Source: Xenorhabdus griffiniae (lineage in GTDB: Bacteria > Pseudomonadota > Gammaproteobacteria > Enterobacterales > Enterobacteriaceae). Taken from it: 64,000 nt of DNA. The stretch lies in NCBI RefSeq assembly GCF_015163655.1, contig NZ_JADEUF010000001.1:62001-126000 (forward strand), in the 5' to 3' direction. The notes beneath the pieces were generated by a model. That model worked only from the letters and a program-made list of their open reading frames with translations, searched no databases and was not told the DNA's origin. The first letter of the stretch is position 1. Each line of letters begins with the position of its first letter. Below, piece after piece: positions 42,353 to 51,720 of the stretch. The position numbers and the translations under genes are program-made.

Positions 42353-45156
42353 TCAGATATTACCTCACCAACACTACATTCACGAGATGGCAAACCGCGA
42401 GCTTTATCCAACTTTGCAGCAACTAAAAAAGCGGCTTCCAGTTCACTGCAATTGTGTTTCTTCATTAATTCCCTACGTTCTGCCTTTTCTTCTTTTTCTG
42501 TCATTCCCAGAGCCAAAAATAAGCTTGGCGGCACAACCCTAAATAGTGCTTCGACTTTTTTCGACAATACCACTCCTTCAGTATAACAACGTGGGAGTTT
42601 ACTGGCGGAACGTAAGACAGCTTTTTGATCCTCACTCAATGTCTTAAATCGAGCGATATTCTCTATTTCTTTTTGTGGCATGGTGAGACAGACCCACCAT
42701 TCCGCCATATTGAGCATCTTAGCGGCAATACTAGGGTAGTCTTCTAGGTTTTGAGTAGATAACCATAACCAAGCCCCTAATTTTCTCCACATTTTTACAA
42801 CCTTAGTCATATATGGGGATAACAAAGGATTGGTAGTAAGAATATGGGCTTCATCAACGACGAAATTAATATCGCGTTCTAAATATTGATCTCGTTCTGC
42901 AATATTATTAATAGTATTAATTAACGATACCATTGTTAACGCCATCGCAGCTTCATACCCTTCACGAGCTAAATGAGCAAGGTCAATCAAGGTAATGTCA
43001 GCTTCTGGCCAAGCAACACCAGGCTGATTAAAAAGTTCGCCTTCAAATCCTTGGGTAAACAGGCTCATTGCTTCCGCCATCTCAGCAGCACGGGCACGAC
43101 GGCGGTTATCACGGTTAACATCACTAGAAATTTCATTAAGAGCACTTTGCAAATCTTCAGCAAGCATTTGCCTTTTTTGCTCAAAGGTATTTTTCGCAGC
43201 CAATAAAATGGCTTCGCGGATCATTCCCCTGTCCGCTCTGGTTAACCGTTTTTCTTCGTCGGGTTCACCTCCTGTGATCATCATGCGGGCGGCAATCTCC
43301 ATCTCCCCTAGAATATCGCGTTCTTCATTTTCTTCATCAGCATTAATATCTGGTAAATCTTCGAGTTCCAAAGAAGCAATATCTGCTTGTAGCAATTTAT
43401 GCGCATCAGCAAATGGAGGTAAGCTCACTTTAGAGCCAGGCTTAACACTAATTTTATGAACACTAAGTCCCAGACTTTCAAAGTAGTCAGCCAGCAAACC
43501 GAAGCTATTTCCAGCTTCAGCAATAAATAATCTGGGGCGATGCACAGCTACCAACTGTGATAACACAGAACATAATGTTGCAGACTTTCCTGCACCTGTT
43601 GGGCCAAATAACAACAAATGAGCGTTTTGCGAACGATCATTTTTATTCTGCGGATCAAATGTCAGAACATCACCACCACGGTTAAAGAAGGAAAACCCAG
43701 GGTTTCCTGTGCCAGTTGAACGCCCTGTAATGGGTAACAACCCAGATAAATGTTGAACCCACGATAGACGGGTATACCAATGCTTTTTATCGAGTTGTGG
43801 ATTAAAACACATCGGCAAGGCTCTTAAATACCCATTAAGCGGTGCAACATCATATTCTGGTTTAACCGGTTCTAATCCAGCCGTTAGTAAGGTGGATGTA
43901 ATTTCAATACGTTTACGATTCAACTCCTCAATATTATTTGCCCGTAATAAAAAAGACAAAGAAGCTCTGTATAGTTTATGGCGCCTTCCTAAATATTCTT
44001 TGACTGTCTTTACATCTTCCCGGACACGCCCTGATTCAGTATTCTCACCAACTGCATTTTTTGCTAGTTTTGTAAATTTTTCTTCCAATGTATCTTGCGG
44101 TTGCACAACTATAGTAATAGAAACAACCGTTCCTTCTGGAAATAGATCCATTAATGTATTAATGTTTCTATCTCCACGCCGCTGTTCTCCAGTTAAAAGC
44201 CCAGGATTTGGTGCTTTCCTCAGGCGTTCGACGTTAACTACTCCATGTGCTTTATTATCAAACCACCAGACTCCGTTCGTAGTATCTGAACGGGGCGGGG
44301 TAAACCACAATGTTTCAGCGAAATCATTATGTACTTCTAGGTTGTTTGGTTTTTCATCCTGCTTACCCCAATATGCTCCCTCCCGATACAGTACCTGTTT
44401 ATCTATCCAGTCAGGTTCTGGGTTAAAAAGACGCAGCAACCAATCATGAATTTGATAACCATTCTGACGAACACAAACAATACCTGCATTTCCCAAGGCG
44501 CTGCTTAAACGATCACATGTTTGGTTCAACATGCCTATTGGTGGCATCGGGTCGCGGGGATTTTTTCCTAACCAACGATAAATTACCATACGAGTACGGC
44601 GTTGCTGTCCGCGCCATGGTTGCCCTGTTACTAACGTATCATCGAAAAGCCCCTCTGGACGTGCAATACCCTGTAAGTGGTTTTCAGTTTCACACAACCA
44701 CGCTTCAGTAAATTTCGTACCTTGAGCCGCAGGGCGAACATAATTGCGTAGCCTATTCAAATAGGCTGTTACATTACTTTCATCTTGGCAAAAAAACTGA
44801 ACAATCCAAGGATTTTCATCATACTCTTCAAGGCTATCCTGCAACGCGTCTTCAACAGTATCCCTTATTTCTTCCAGACGACTTTCTGGTCGCCCTTCTG
44901 TTGGTGCTGGCTCTATTGCATATACGGCTCCTACTGAAATACCGTCATCCAATAACAAACATTGCTCATCATCTAGATATTCAGCCCATGGCAAGTAATC
45001 AATAATTGATGGATTGGCGTGATAAAGTTTTTTCTCATCTGGTAACGTCATTTTTTTTGGTCGTTTTAATGGCTGGCGTTCTTCAATATTAGAATCATCT
45101 TGAACTGGCTGTATTTTTATTGATGGCTTTTCTTTTTTACTGAAAAATTTCATCAT
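42346..45156 (-). CDS. traC: Type IV secretion ATPase, TraC/VirB4 family
   Basis: 936 residues. Walker A LLLFGPTGAGKSATL, Walker B NFVVDEAHIL, then the AWLWLSTQNLEDYP segment typical of VirB4/TraC. Matches the ICE ATPase family TIGR03744 (from memory) in length and layout. Hexameric motor at the cytoplasmic face powering pilus assembly and DNA transfer. The ATG overlaps the lipoprotein stop. Confidence 0.93.
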   Translation of the reverse strand: MMKFFSKKEKPSIKIQPVQDDSNIEERQPLKRPKKMTLPDEKKLYHANPSIIDYLPWAEYLDDEQCLLLDDGISVGAVYAIEPAPTEGRPESRLEEIRDTVEDALQDSLEEYDENPWIVQFFCQDESNVTAYLNRLRNYVRPAAQGTKFTEAWLCETENHLQGIARPEGLFDDTLVTGQPWRGQQRRTRMVIYRWLGKNPRDPMPPIGMLNQTCDRLSSALGNAGIVCVRQNGYQIHDWLLRLFNPEPDWIDKQVLYREGAYWGKQDEKPNNLEVHNDFAETLWFTPPRSDTTNGVWWFDNKAHGVVNVERLRKAPNPGLLTGEQRRGDRNINTLMDLFPEGTVVSITIVVQPQDTLEEKFTKLAKNAVGENTESGRVREDVKTVKEYLGRRHKLYRASLSFLLRANNIEELNRKRIEITSTLLTAGLEPVKPEYDVAPLNGYLRALPMCFNPQLDKKHWYTRLSWVQHLSGLLPITGRSTGTGNPGFSFFNRGGDVLTFDPQNKNDRSQNAHLLLFGPTGAGKSATLCSVLSQLVAVHRPRLFIAEAGNSFGLLADYFESLGLSVHKISVKPGSKVSLPPFADAHKLLQADIASLELEDLPDINADEENEERDILGEMEIAARMMITGGEPDEEKRLTRADRGMIREAILLAAKNTFEQKRQMLAEDLQSALNEISSDVNRDNRRRARAAEMAEAMSLFTQGFEGELFNQPGVAWPEADITLIDLAHLAREGYEAAMALTMVSLINTINNIAERDQYLERDINFVVDEAHILTTNPLLSPYMTKVVKMWRKLGAWLWLSTQNLEDYPSIAAKMLNMAEWWVCLTMPQKEIENIARFKTLSEDQKAVLRSASKLPRCYTEGVVLSKKVEALFRVVPPSLFLALGMTEKEEKAERRELMKKHNCSELEAAFLVAAKLDKARGLPSRECSVGEVISEC

Positions 45157-45569
45157 AGCGTTTCTACCCTTTCACCTGGCATTGCATACTGCACTTGTTG
45201 GTAAAACGAAAATACAGTGCTATACCCTGGTACGGGTAAATTCCCTTGAGATAGGTGAGGGAAAACATACATAACCATATCTGGATTAGGTAAGCGGGGG
45301 AATTGCTGACTGATTTCAGTTTCCTGTGTACGAGAATAAGTGTCAGGCAGCATCATTTTATTTTCTTGTCCATACATCTCCAAAGGCCGTAGCTGAGTAT
45401 TTCGAGCTTGTTGTATCAGTTGTCCACTCGATGCCTTTATACCAGCTTTACCCTGCCAGATTTCTATCATGTTATGTTCGCCAGCAGGCATCAATTTCTC
45501 TTTAGAAGTAACGCACCCCATTAGAAGTGTTGAGGCAAAGAAAAGAACAGTAAATGTTTTTAATTTCAT
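45153..45569 (-). CDS. Conjugative transfer lipoprotein (TIGR03751-like)
   Basis: 138 residues; lipobox LLMGC with lipidated Cys19. Family features include PDTYSRTQETEISQQFPRLPNPDMVMYVFPHL. TraV/VirB7-like component of the outer-membrane core complex, lying between the TraB-like gene and the ATPase. Confidence 0.85.
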   Translation of the reverse strand: MKLKTFTVLFFASTLLMGCVTSKEKLMPAGEHNMIEIWQGKAGIKASSGQLIQQARNTQLRPLEMYGQENKMMLPDTYSRTQETEISQQFPRLPNPDMVMYVFPHLSQGNLPVPGYSTVFSFYQQVQYAMPGERVETL

Positions 45570-45580
45570 GTGTTTTCTCC

Positions 45581-47035
45581 TTAATCCAATTCACTTTCCA
45601 TATCACCAGCTAAGCTGAATTCATAATTTACCTTGCGCCCTTTGCCTTCATAATCAATCGGGATTTGACGGGTAATATGCACAGCAACTGTTTTACCTGG
45701 CGGAACGTAAACGGCATCAAACGTTTGCCCATAACGAGATTTCACCCAGTCAGCGACATCCTTAAAACCTCCGCCAATCGCTTTTCCTAAAGCTGCTTGT
45801 CCTGCGTCTCCTGTAAGCGCTGACGTTATTCCGCCACTACTATTAGTTTGATTTGTAAATTGGTTCTGCGAAAAAGCATCTCCGGCAGAGGCTGCTGCTG
45901 TTAAAGCAAACAGCGTCGGTAAATATGTACCCGCGTTAGTCTTGCGCTCACCGCTGATACACGGAATACCGCTCTCATCAGAAAGCCAACCAATCGCACC
46001 ACCATTATTGCGCCCACTGTTATTACTGCCATCAGTGCGGTTGCTGGGCTGTGGAACAGTGCGAACAGTTCCATCAGCAAAAACAAACGTAATTGATGTA
46101 ATATCTCCACGAACACAGGAAAGTGTCCAATCTCCGGTAGCTGTCCCACTTATCACAGCACCTTCTACATCTGGTAAATCAATTCCATTAGCAGTTAAAT
46201 TATCTTTACCAACGACCACCTTGAATGGATATGGATCAGTTACTTTTCCATCTATTGGAACCCTGCCGAGTAATGCAGTCATTGCTTGGCTTCCGACTAG
46301 TGTAGAATTTTCTGGTAATGTATAAGCAGGTTCAACACCCTCATCAATAGTTCTTTGATTTTTAGCTGTCCTATCTAATTCAGCTTTTTGACGAGTAATT
46401 TCATTGTCTTCTAAAAATGACATAGGATAAGTGGGTTTGGCTGGATAACCACTTGTATTATTACTTGGGTCTACTGGTTGAGCGTCCTGGGGGTCTACCC
46501 AAAGAACACCTCCTTTATAAGACACAGAAGACTCTCTTTGTTGGTCTAATCCCAAACCAATTGGAATATCACTTGATGAATTTGTAGATTTATTGCCTAA
46601 ATTGAATGAGTCCCCTAAATTTTCCAATCGTGCCATTAAAGTTTGCTGTTCTGTCTGTAATGCTCGCTGCTTTCTATCAGCTTCTTCACGAACTTCAATA
46701 ACCGCAGCATTAATTTGGCCTGATATATCTTGGCTCTTTGTCCGTAAATGTTCATTTTCTGCGACTAATTTTTGATTCTGTTCATCTAAAATATTTTGCT
46801 TATCACGGACTTTTTTCAACGTGCCAACCAACGTACGTAAAGTATCTTCTGGAGTATCACCTTCAATACCCAATGCTTTCAGTTCATCAGCATCTAAATT
46901 TTTCAGCGACTGATCTATATTCTCTGTAGATGATGTTGGCTTATCTGCCCCACAGCTCTTAATGCCGATGAGGATAGCAACCACCAAAACAGATGGAACT
47001 AGCACTTTTACTAAAGTATTAGATTTAACTTTCAT
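45581..47035 (-). CDS. TraB/VirB10-like core complex protein (PFL_4705 family)
   Basis: 484 residues from the ATG at 47035, which overlaps the upstream gene by 11 bp; the frame extends to 47092. One membrane helix (VLVPSVLVVAILIGI), a coiled coil with Asp/Glu-rich linker (about 45-130), then the VirB10-like domain with CVRGD, GIPCISGE and a C-terminal VYVPPGKTVAVHI. Spans from the inner membrane to the outer-membrane ring. Confidence 0.88.
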   Translation of the reverse strand: MKVKSNTLVKVLVPSVLVVAILIGIKSCGADKPTSSTENIDQSLKNLDADELKALGIEGDTPEDTLRTLVGTLKKVRDKQNILDEQNQKLVAENEHLRTKSQDISGQINAAVIEVREEADRKQRALQTEQQTLMARLENLGDSFNLGNKSTNSSSDIPIGLGLDQQRESSVSYKGGVLWVDPQDAQPVDPSNNTSGYPAKPTYPMSFLEDNEITRQKAELDRTAKNQRTIDEGVEPAYTLPENSTLVGSQAMTALLGRVPIDGKVTDPYPFKVVVGKDNLTANGIDLPDVEGAVISGTATGDWTLSCVRGDITSITFVFADGTVRTVPQPSNRTDGSNNSGRNNGGAIGWLSDESGIPCISGERKTNAGTYLPTLFALTAAASAGDAFSQNQFTNQTNSSGGITSALTGDAGQAALGKAIGGGFKDVADWVKSRYGQTFDAVYVPPGKTVAVHITRQIPIDYEGKGRKVNYEFSLAGDMESELD

Positions 47036-47924
47036 CGCTGGCTCCTTTTGTTTTATTTTTAGATACTTTTTTCGACAAAACAGGTTCAGCAATGAAGGAA
47101 TTCTCTGGCTTTCCTTTCATCACCAGATACAAAGCTGTTGTATCTTCAGGTGTACCAGTTGGCCCTAACCATTGATGCTGAAATGTAGCTGTCAGAAATT
47201 GACCTTGTAACATACGAGGATCAAGCACGACTTTTTCGGTAGTCAGGTTAGTGAGTTTCAATGCAACGACAGTTACACCATTAGCACGCCACCCAGCTAA
47301 TGGTATTACTTGAATACGAGCACTTGGGTACAATGTCGTAATACATTTAGACAACGATAACGGTATAGATTGGACACCAGGGACAGCTTCAACGGTCCGT
47401 AATGGTGCATATAAATTCTGTGCCGCATAGCGTGTTAGTAGCGCTGGGAGTGGAGCACTATAGGAAGCCTTCTGTTTTTTCTTATTTTGGGCATTGGTAT
47501 TACTCGGACTCTGATTGTTATCTCTTGAAGAACGCTGCTGTGTTACTTCTCCTGAATAAACAAGCCTAATTGGTTCCAGTGTTCCTTTATTAGGTTTAGT
47601 AGTTACATCTAATAGAATAATTTCACCGTTTTGCACATCTTGTAATTGCAAACGAGTCGTTTGAAATTCTCCCTCTGCTTTCAAATACACAGTTCCGCCA
47701 GTACTTTGAACACGCAATTTACCATTCAGCTCAGGTGGAAAACCGACACGAACATTTTTTTCGACAAAAATAATTCGTTCCACTCCAACGTTAAGGTGAA
47801 CTGGTAACGGAATACGCTCCCACTTCACAAGCTCTACCGCATTCGCTGTAGTAGACACCACTAATGAAATTGCAGGTAAAATTAATGATAAAATCAGAAG
47901 TGCCGATGAAGAGTAACATTTCAT
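47025..47924 (-). CDS. TraK/VirB9-like secretin protein (PFL_4704 family)
   Basis: 299 residues with signal peptide (SLVVSTTANA). Beta-rich body with VELVKWERIPLPVHLNVGVERIIF, typical of TIGR03749. Forms the outer-membrane core complex with the TraB- and TraV-like proteins. Ends with a basic KKVSKNKTKG tail. Confidence 0.87.
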   Translation of the reverse strand: MKCYSSSALLILSLILPAISLVVSTTANAVELVKWERIPLPVHLNVGVERIIFVEKNVRVGFPPELNGKLRVQSTGGTVYLKAEGEFQTTRLQLQDVQNGEIILLDVTTKPNKGTLEPIRLVYSGEVTQQRSSRDNNQSPSNTNAQNKKKQKASYSAPLPALLTRYAAQNLYAPLRTVEAVPGVQSIPLSLSKCITTLYPSARIQVIPLAGWRANGVTVVALKLTNLTTEKVVLDPRMLQGQFLTATFQHQWLGPTGTPEDTTALYLVMKGKPENSFIAEPVLSKKVSKNKTKGASDES

Positions 47925-48575
47925 TTATTTATTCCTCTTAGCGTCTTGGGCTTCAGAAATAGCTTCTAAACGCTGCGGTATTCCATCATAACAATCTAAA
48001 GCCAATCCAAATGGGTTCGACTCTTGATCTCCTTCCCAACGAGTTACTTTAATCGGGTAACGTACAACTGCACGTTTAACTGGCTCTGCATGATAATATT
48101 CATCAACAACAACATCTAATTGAACTATCCAATTATCTCTATTTACAATAGAGACTTTATTTTCACTATATCCACGACCAGGAATTTCATATATAACCCT
48201 AACTCTATCTCTTAACTCTCCAATATCAGTACGATATTGTGCTTCTTTTTGAAAGAAAGCCTTACATGATGGAGTTAAATAAGGTGATAGCATTTCAATT
48301 TTTTTAGGGAAATCCGTCTCCCCATCCTTAGCCCAGGCATTAATTTGTTGGAAAATATAAAAAGTAAAAGCATATACTGTTGAATCAGGAATTTCCCACC
48401 ATGCGCGAGTACTCCCCGCCCGTAAATCTGGAGGGTTATGAATAGTCAAGTTACGAGGGGCACTGAACCACCCTCCAAATGCCACGAAAAGGAGTAAAAT
48501 CAACACACAACAAATAACACGTAAAGTTAAAATATGTTGATCACGATTTAATAAGGCATGACGAAACTGACTCAT
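47925..48575 (-). CDS. TraE/VirB8-like inner-membrane protein (PFL_4703 family)
   Basis: 216 residues: short cytosolic start, one membrane helix (ILTLRVICCVLILLLFVAF), and a periplasmic NTF2-like domain with PPDLRAGSTRAWWEIPDSTVYAFTF-type residues as in TIGR03746. Connects the ATPases to the core complex. Next gene begins one base after its stop. Confidence 0.87.
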   Translation of the reverse strand: MSQFRHALLNRDQHILTLRVICCVLILLLFVAFGGWFSAPRNLTIHNPPDLRAGSTRAWWEIPDSTVYAFTFYIFQQINAWAKDGETDFPKKIEMLSPYLTPSCKAFFQKEAQYRTDIGELRDRVRVIYEIPGRGYSENKVSIVNRDNWIVQLDVVVDEYYHAEPVKRAVVRYPIKVTRWEGDQESNPFGLALDCYDGIPQRLEAISEAQDAKRNK

Positions 48576-48589
48576 AATTTACATTCCTT

Positions 48590-48940
48590 TTATTTTGTTC
48601 GACGTAATGACCATGCCTGATCATGGACAATTAAGTTAGTAGCATCTCCCATTCCCCATTTCCTTTTAATCAAAGCTAATTGACGATAAATATAGTTTTC
48701 TGGTTTTCCTCTTTTAAGGCGAGTTAGATATCTTCCACCAAAAAAAACCACTAATAAAGGTATAATTAAAATGAAGGTTGGGATAATTACCCAACCTACT
48801 AAAGGAACGAAAAATAAACTAATTACAAAACCCACAACTGAGCCAAACAATGCAGCCAAGCCCAATTCAGGCATAGTAAGACCCCGATAAACAACTGGTT
48901 CAGAATTTAATCTATCCGGCATAAATTGTATGGTCTGCAT
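48590..48940 (-). CDS. TraL-like transfer membrane protein (TIGR03750-like)
   Basis: 116 residues from the ATG at 48940; the longer frame (to 49021) overlaps the upstream gene and is not needed. FMPDRLNSEPVVYRGLT then two membrane helices (about 28-48 and 52-72), and NYIYRQLALIKRKWG as in the family. Confidence 0.85.
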   Translation of the reverse strand: MQTIQFMPDRLNSEPVVYRGLTMPELGLAALFGSVVGFVISLFFVPLVGWVIIPTFILIIPLLVVFFGGRYLTRLKRGKPENYIYRQLALIKRKWGMGDATNLIVHDQAWSLRRTK

Positions 48941-48956
48941 TTCGATCTTTTCTCTA

Positions 48957-49328
48957 TTAAAAAATAACGCTTGCTGATTTTGTAATAAGCCAGATAACAA
49001 GCACAAGCAAAATAACACCAACTACCAAAATACCTGCAAATTTACCCCATCCAGCTTTTTCATCACGAACTTCCTGAAATGTCTTTAATGCTGCGCCAGC
49101 AACAACAACAAATGCACTTGCCGTTACAACTAACCCTAATAAAACGATCCCATCATTAAAGTATCCAGTTAAATCTCCCAAAAAGCCACCTTTACTACCT
49201 GATGTTGGAGGCTCAACTTTTGGCAAAGCTGCTAAACCAGGCGTAGTAACGCCCATTGCTCCCCAAAATATCAATGCCCACGTTACAGAACGTTGTTTAA
49301 CCCGGTTAAGTACCTTTTTTATTTCCAT
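48957..49328 (-). CDS. Pilin-like transfer membrane protein (PFL_4702 family)
   Basis: 123 residues from the ATG at 49328. Signal or first helix (RSVTWALIFWGAMGVTTPGLAA), then two helices (about 50-72 and 93-115). TIGR03745-like, with VirB2/TraA-like topology; probably the pilin or a pilus-base protein. Confidence 0.82.
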   Translation of the reverse strand: MEIKKVLNRVKQRSVTWALIFWGAMGVTTPGLAALPKVEPPTSGSKGGFLGDLTGYFNDGIVLLGLVVTASAFVVVAGAALKTFQEVRDEKAGWGKFAGILVVGVILLVLVIWLITKSASVIF

Positions 49329-49342
49329 AAAGTTTTCTCTCA

Positions 49343-49588
49343 CTAATTAATAAACATCCAAATACAAATCAATATAAGAAAAACTGCCCTGATACAAAAT
49401 TGAGTTAGAACAACCTCACGAACTTTCTCATTAGCCCAACCTTTATATACATCCACCATTCCCCATGCAGCCCATATAAACAGAAGCGCAATTAAAAGAC
49501 CGATACAAAAAATTTCAAGTGAAAATGGCTCTATACCTCCCCCGCTTCCCGCTTTAAAAGCTTGTTCCTGGACGCTATCCATCGCCAT
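49343..49588 (-). CDS. Small transfer membrane protein (PFL_4701 family)
   Basis: 81 residues, two hydrophobic helices (about 25-45 and 62-80) with an ISFIWAAWG-like middle, size and position of TIGR03758. Its ATG overlaps the RAQPRD stop by one base. Confidence 0.82.
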   Translation of the reverse strand: MAMDSVQEQAFKAGSGGGIEPFSLEIFCIGLLIALLFIWAAWGMVDVYKGWANEKVREVVLTQFCIRAVFLILICIWMFIN

Positions 49589-49920
49589 TAACGTTGTTCC
49601 TTACGGTAGTCACCGCTAATTTGATATTGCGATTGAATAGGAATGATAGGTTGTGCTCTTGACGGTTCTAAATACCTACTAATTCCTTGGCGAATAATTT
49701 CAATGTCTTTAGAGGCTTTTAAATAATCAAAATAAAAACGACGACTGACGTCTTGATTTGCTAAAGTTCTAGCACGCTCAAGACTCGCTTGGATTTGTTT
49801 AAGTTGTTTCATCGTTAATGCCAACTCATCTTTTTCTGCCGCCCATGCAGAATTAGCAAAAAAAGAACTTAGAGTTAATATTAACGTAATTGGTGCTGGA
49901 GAAAACAAACGCATATTCAT
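49588..49920 (-). CDS. RAQPRD family ICE protein
   Basis: 110 residues with a signal peptide (SSFFANSAWA). Predicted helical, with the family motif near the end as S-R-A-Q-P-I-I-P, a variant of RAQPRD. First gene of the 49920-42346 operon. Periplasmic; role unknown. Confidence 0.87.
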   Translation of the reverse strand: MNMRLFSPAPITLILTLSSFFANSAWAAEKDELALTMKQLKQIQASLERARTLANQDVSRRFYFDYLKASKDIEIIRQGISRYLEPSRAQPIIPIQSQYQISGDYRKEQR

Positions 49921-50027
49921 AACCTCTTAGCGAATTACCTTTGCGTTTAGGATAAATTTTTTAAAAATAAATTCAGCAATAAACTCTTATTAGAAAAAAT
50001 AAAAAATTGAATTTTTCTATCATAGAA

Positions 50028-50057
50028 TAAACGTAGCCTGGTAGTAGGCTACGTTTA
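50028..50057. terminator. 12-bp hairpin before the RAQPRD operon
   Basis: TAAACGTAGCCT/AGGCTACGTTTA with a 6-nt loop. It ends leftward transcripts from the 50162 gene; the following 100 bp to 49921 would hold the operon promoter. Confidence 0.8.
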
Positions 50058-50161
50058 CTCAATATGGGTCGGTGATTGTTATAAGCGGAGGTAGTTATAG
50101 TGGGAAAATCGCCAAATTCACCAAGGTAACGTAATTGATTTTCTTATTTTTTATAAAGTTA

Positions 50162-50455
50162 TCAACGAGTATAAAATCCATCACAGGTACGGAAGAAATC
50201 TATAATCAGGTTTTTCAGATCAATCCGATGTGTAAGCATAAGCCTTCCACTTCCCAATTTATCCAATAACGTACATGCCTCAATTAAGTCAGCAATTTTT
50301 CGTGCTATTTCTGCGCTACCTTCTGCGGAATCACAAAAATGCCGATTATCAATGAACTGTTCCATTTCTTGGATATCCAGAATTTCATACCAAACACCGT
50401 TTGGTAGTCCTATTGTTAATTGGTTGGTTTTTTTATCTACTAATGATACGGCCAC
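50162..50455 (-). CDS. Hypothetical 97-residue protein
   Basis: Not recognised. Soluble and acidic with a helical middle (AEIARKIADLIEACTLLDKLG). It lies upstream of the RAQPRD operon and downstream of the resolvase, both leftward. Confidence 0.7.
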   Translation of the reverse strand: MAVSLVDKKTNQLTIGLPNGVWYEILDIQEMEQFIDNRHFCDSAEGSAEIARKIADLIEACTLLDKLGSGRLMLTHRIDLKNLIIDFFRTCDGFYTR

Positions 50456-50505
50456 AATAATCCTCCCGCCGCAAGAGCTATAGCGTAAATGTAATTCATT
50501 TGTAC

Positions 50506-51081
50506 TTATTTAGTAGCTAACTTTTTATGCCTATTGTATATAGTCTGCCTACTCACATCGTACCGCCTAGCTATGTCACCTATCGTAAATACTTCTGATG
50601 CAACTAATACATCGATTTCTTTGATTTGATCCGCTGACAAGGAAGGTGGTCTTCCTCCAATTCTTCCTCTTGCTCGCGCAGCGGCTAAACCTGATAGAGT
50701 CCGTTCTCTGTTACGATTGTGCTCAAAATTAGAAAAAATAGCTATCAATTGTAAATATAACTCGCCAGCAAATGAACTGGTATCAATGTTCTCTTTCAGG
50801 CTTTCAAAATTAATTTCACGTAATTGCAAATCTTCCATTAAGTTGACTAAATCGCGTAAGCTTCCCCCTAACCGATCTAATGCCCAAACTACCAGTGTAT
50901 CACCAGTGCGTAATGCTCTTAGGCAGTTATCTAGTTCAGGGGTTCCCGATTTTCGCCTACGTTCACCACCTCGCGAAACCTGTTCTTGATATACTTGTTC
51001 ACAGCCTGCTTCATATAACGCATCAATTTGATGCGCCAAATCCTGTTCTACTGTTGACTTCCGAGCGTACCCTATACGCAT
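50506..51081 (-). CDS. Serine recombinase (resolvase/invertase)
   Basis: 191 residues. Catalytic Ser9 in GYARKST, the LGGSLRDLVNLMEDL E-helix region, FNFEHNRNRERT-type sequence, the GRIGGRPPSL hinge and a C-terminal HTH (TIGDIARRYDVSRQTIYNRHKK). Tn3-resolvase/Hin-like and apparently intact. It may resolve ICE multimers or invert a nearby segment. Palindromes upstream at 51183-51275 are candidate sites. Confidence 0.93.
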   Translation of the reverse strand: MRIGYARKSTVEQDLAHQIDALYEAGCEQVYQEQVSRGGERRRKSGTPELDNCLRALRTGDTLVVWALDRLGGSLRDLVNLMEDLQLREINFESLKENIDTSSFAGELYLQLIAIFSNFEHNRNRERTLSGLAAARARGRIGGRPPSLSADQIKEIDVLVASEVFTIGDIARRYDVSRQTIYNRHKKLATK

Positions 51082-51182
51082 ACTTTCCTCTTAGTTATAC
51101 ACCTTTATTAGACATAGATAATTTTACAGGTTTTTTGACATTTTTCCTGAAGAAGAAGTCCCAAACTAAAAAAGTTTGAAGC

Positions 51183-51275
51183 ATGTCAAAAAAATCATGG
51201 TTTTTTTGACATTTTAGAATAAAGCATTTTGCTTTATCATGTTTTTTACTTTATCATGTGTTTTGCATGATAAAG
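51183..51275. promoter_or_regulatory. Palindromes upstream of the resolvase: candidate res/operator sites
   Basis: ATGTCAAAAAAA/TTTTTTTGACAT at 51183-51212 (6-nt spacer, perfect) and CTTTATCATG/CATGATAAAG at 51249-51275, with extra half-sites TTTTTTGACAT at 51133 and TTTATCATG at 51233. Several spaced dimer sites before a resolvase gene fit a res region. Confidence 0.65.
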
Positions 51276-51396
51276 AAAACTAACTATAGGAGATAGCAAC
51301 AGGTACAAAAATGCAGTCTATTCATTGAATATTTTGATATTATGTAGACTGTATTATAAATTAGCTGAACTAAAATGTTCATCAAAAGAGTACATT

Positions 51397-51588
51397 ATGG
51401 AAGTTTATAGCCTAGAAGATTATATAAAAGTTTATTACCAAGGAGTAAAAGCAGAGTTCGCACGTAAACAGGGGGTATCACCCCAACAAGTTAGCCAATG
51501 GATTAAACAAGGTTTTATAGTAACAAAAGATCATAAATTGTATTCTTGGCGCAGGGATTTAATAAAGCCACTAAACAATAACAATTAA
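51397..51588 (+). CDS. Cro-like HTH regulator
   Basis: 63 residues from the ATG at 51397 (the frame is open from 51325). VKAEFARKQGVSPQQVSQWIKQGFIVTKD is a Cro/YdaS-type helix-turn-helix. Divergent from the resolvase and upstream of the pilin-like gene, it could control either. Confidence 0.8.
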   Translation: MEVYSLEDYIKVYYQGVKAEFARKQGVSPQQVSQWIKQGFIVTKDHKLYSWRRDLIKPLNNNN

Positions 51589-51638
51589 AAATAAATTACT
51601 TTAGGGAGTTTTTATAGAAAAAAAACAAGTAGTGAAAT

Positions 51639-51719
51639 GATGAGTTGTACCCCCATACGGCTCATCGTGTAGTTTCATGTTATTAAATAAAAAACCGAAC
51701 AACAGTAAGGTGAATAACT
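51639..51719 (+). promoter_or_regulatory. Leader hairpin C (CCCCCA loop) of the pilin-like gene
   Basis: GATGAGTTGTA-CCCCCA-TACGGCTCATC (51639-51666), fully paired if two U-G wobbles are allowed. Then AACAGTAAGGTGAATAACTT before the ATG at 51721. The same order and spacing as leaders A and B. Confidence 0.75.
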
Positions 51720-51720
51720 T

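Noticed and set aside
43892-44449. 185-codon frame opposite the TraC ATPase
   Set aside because: Antisense shadow of a strongly conserved ATPase; composition follows the opposite frame and no family is recognised.
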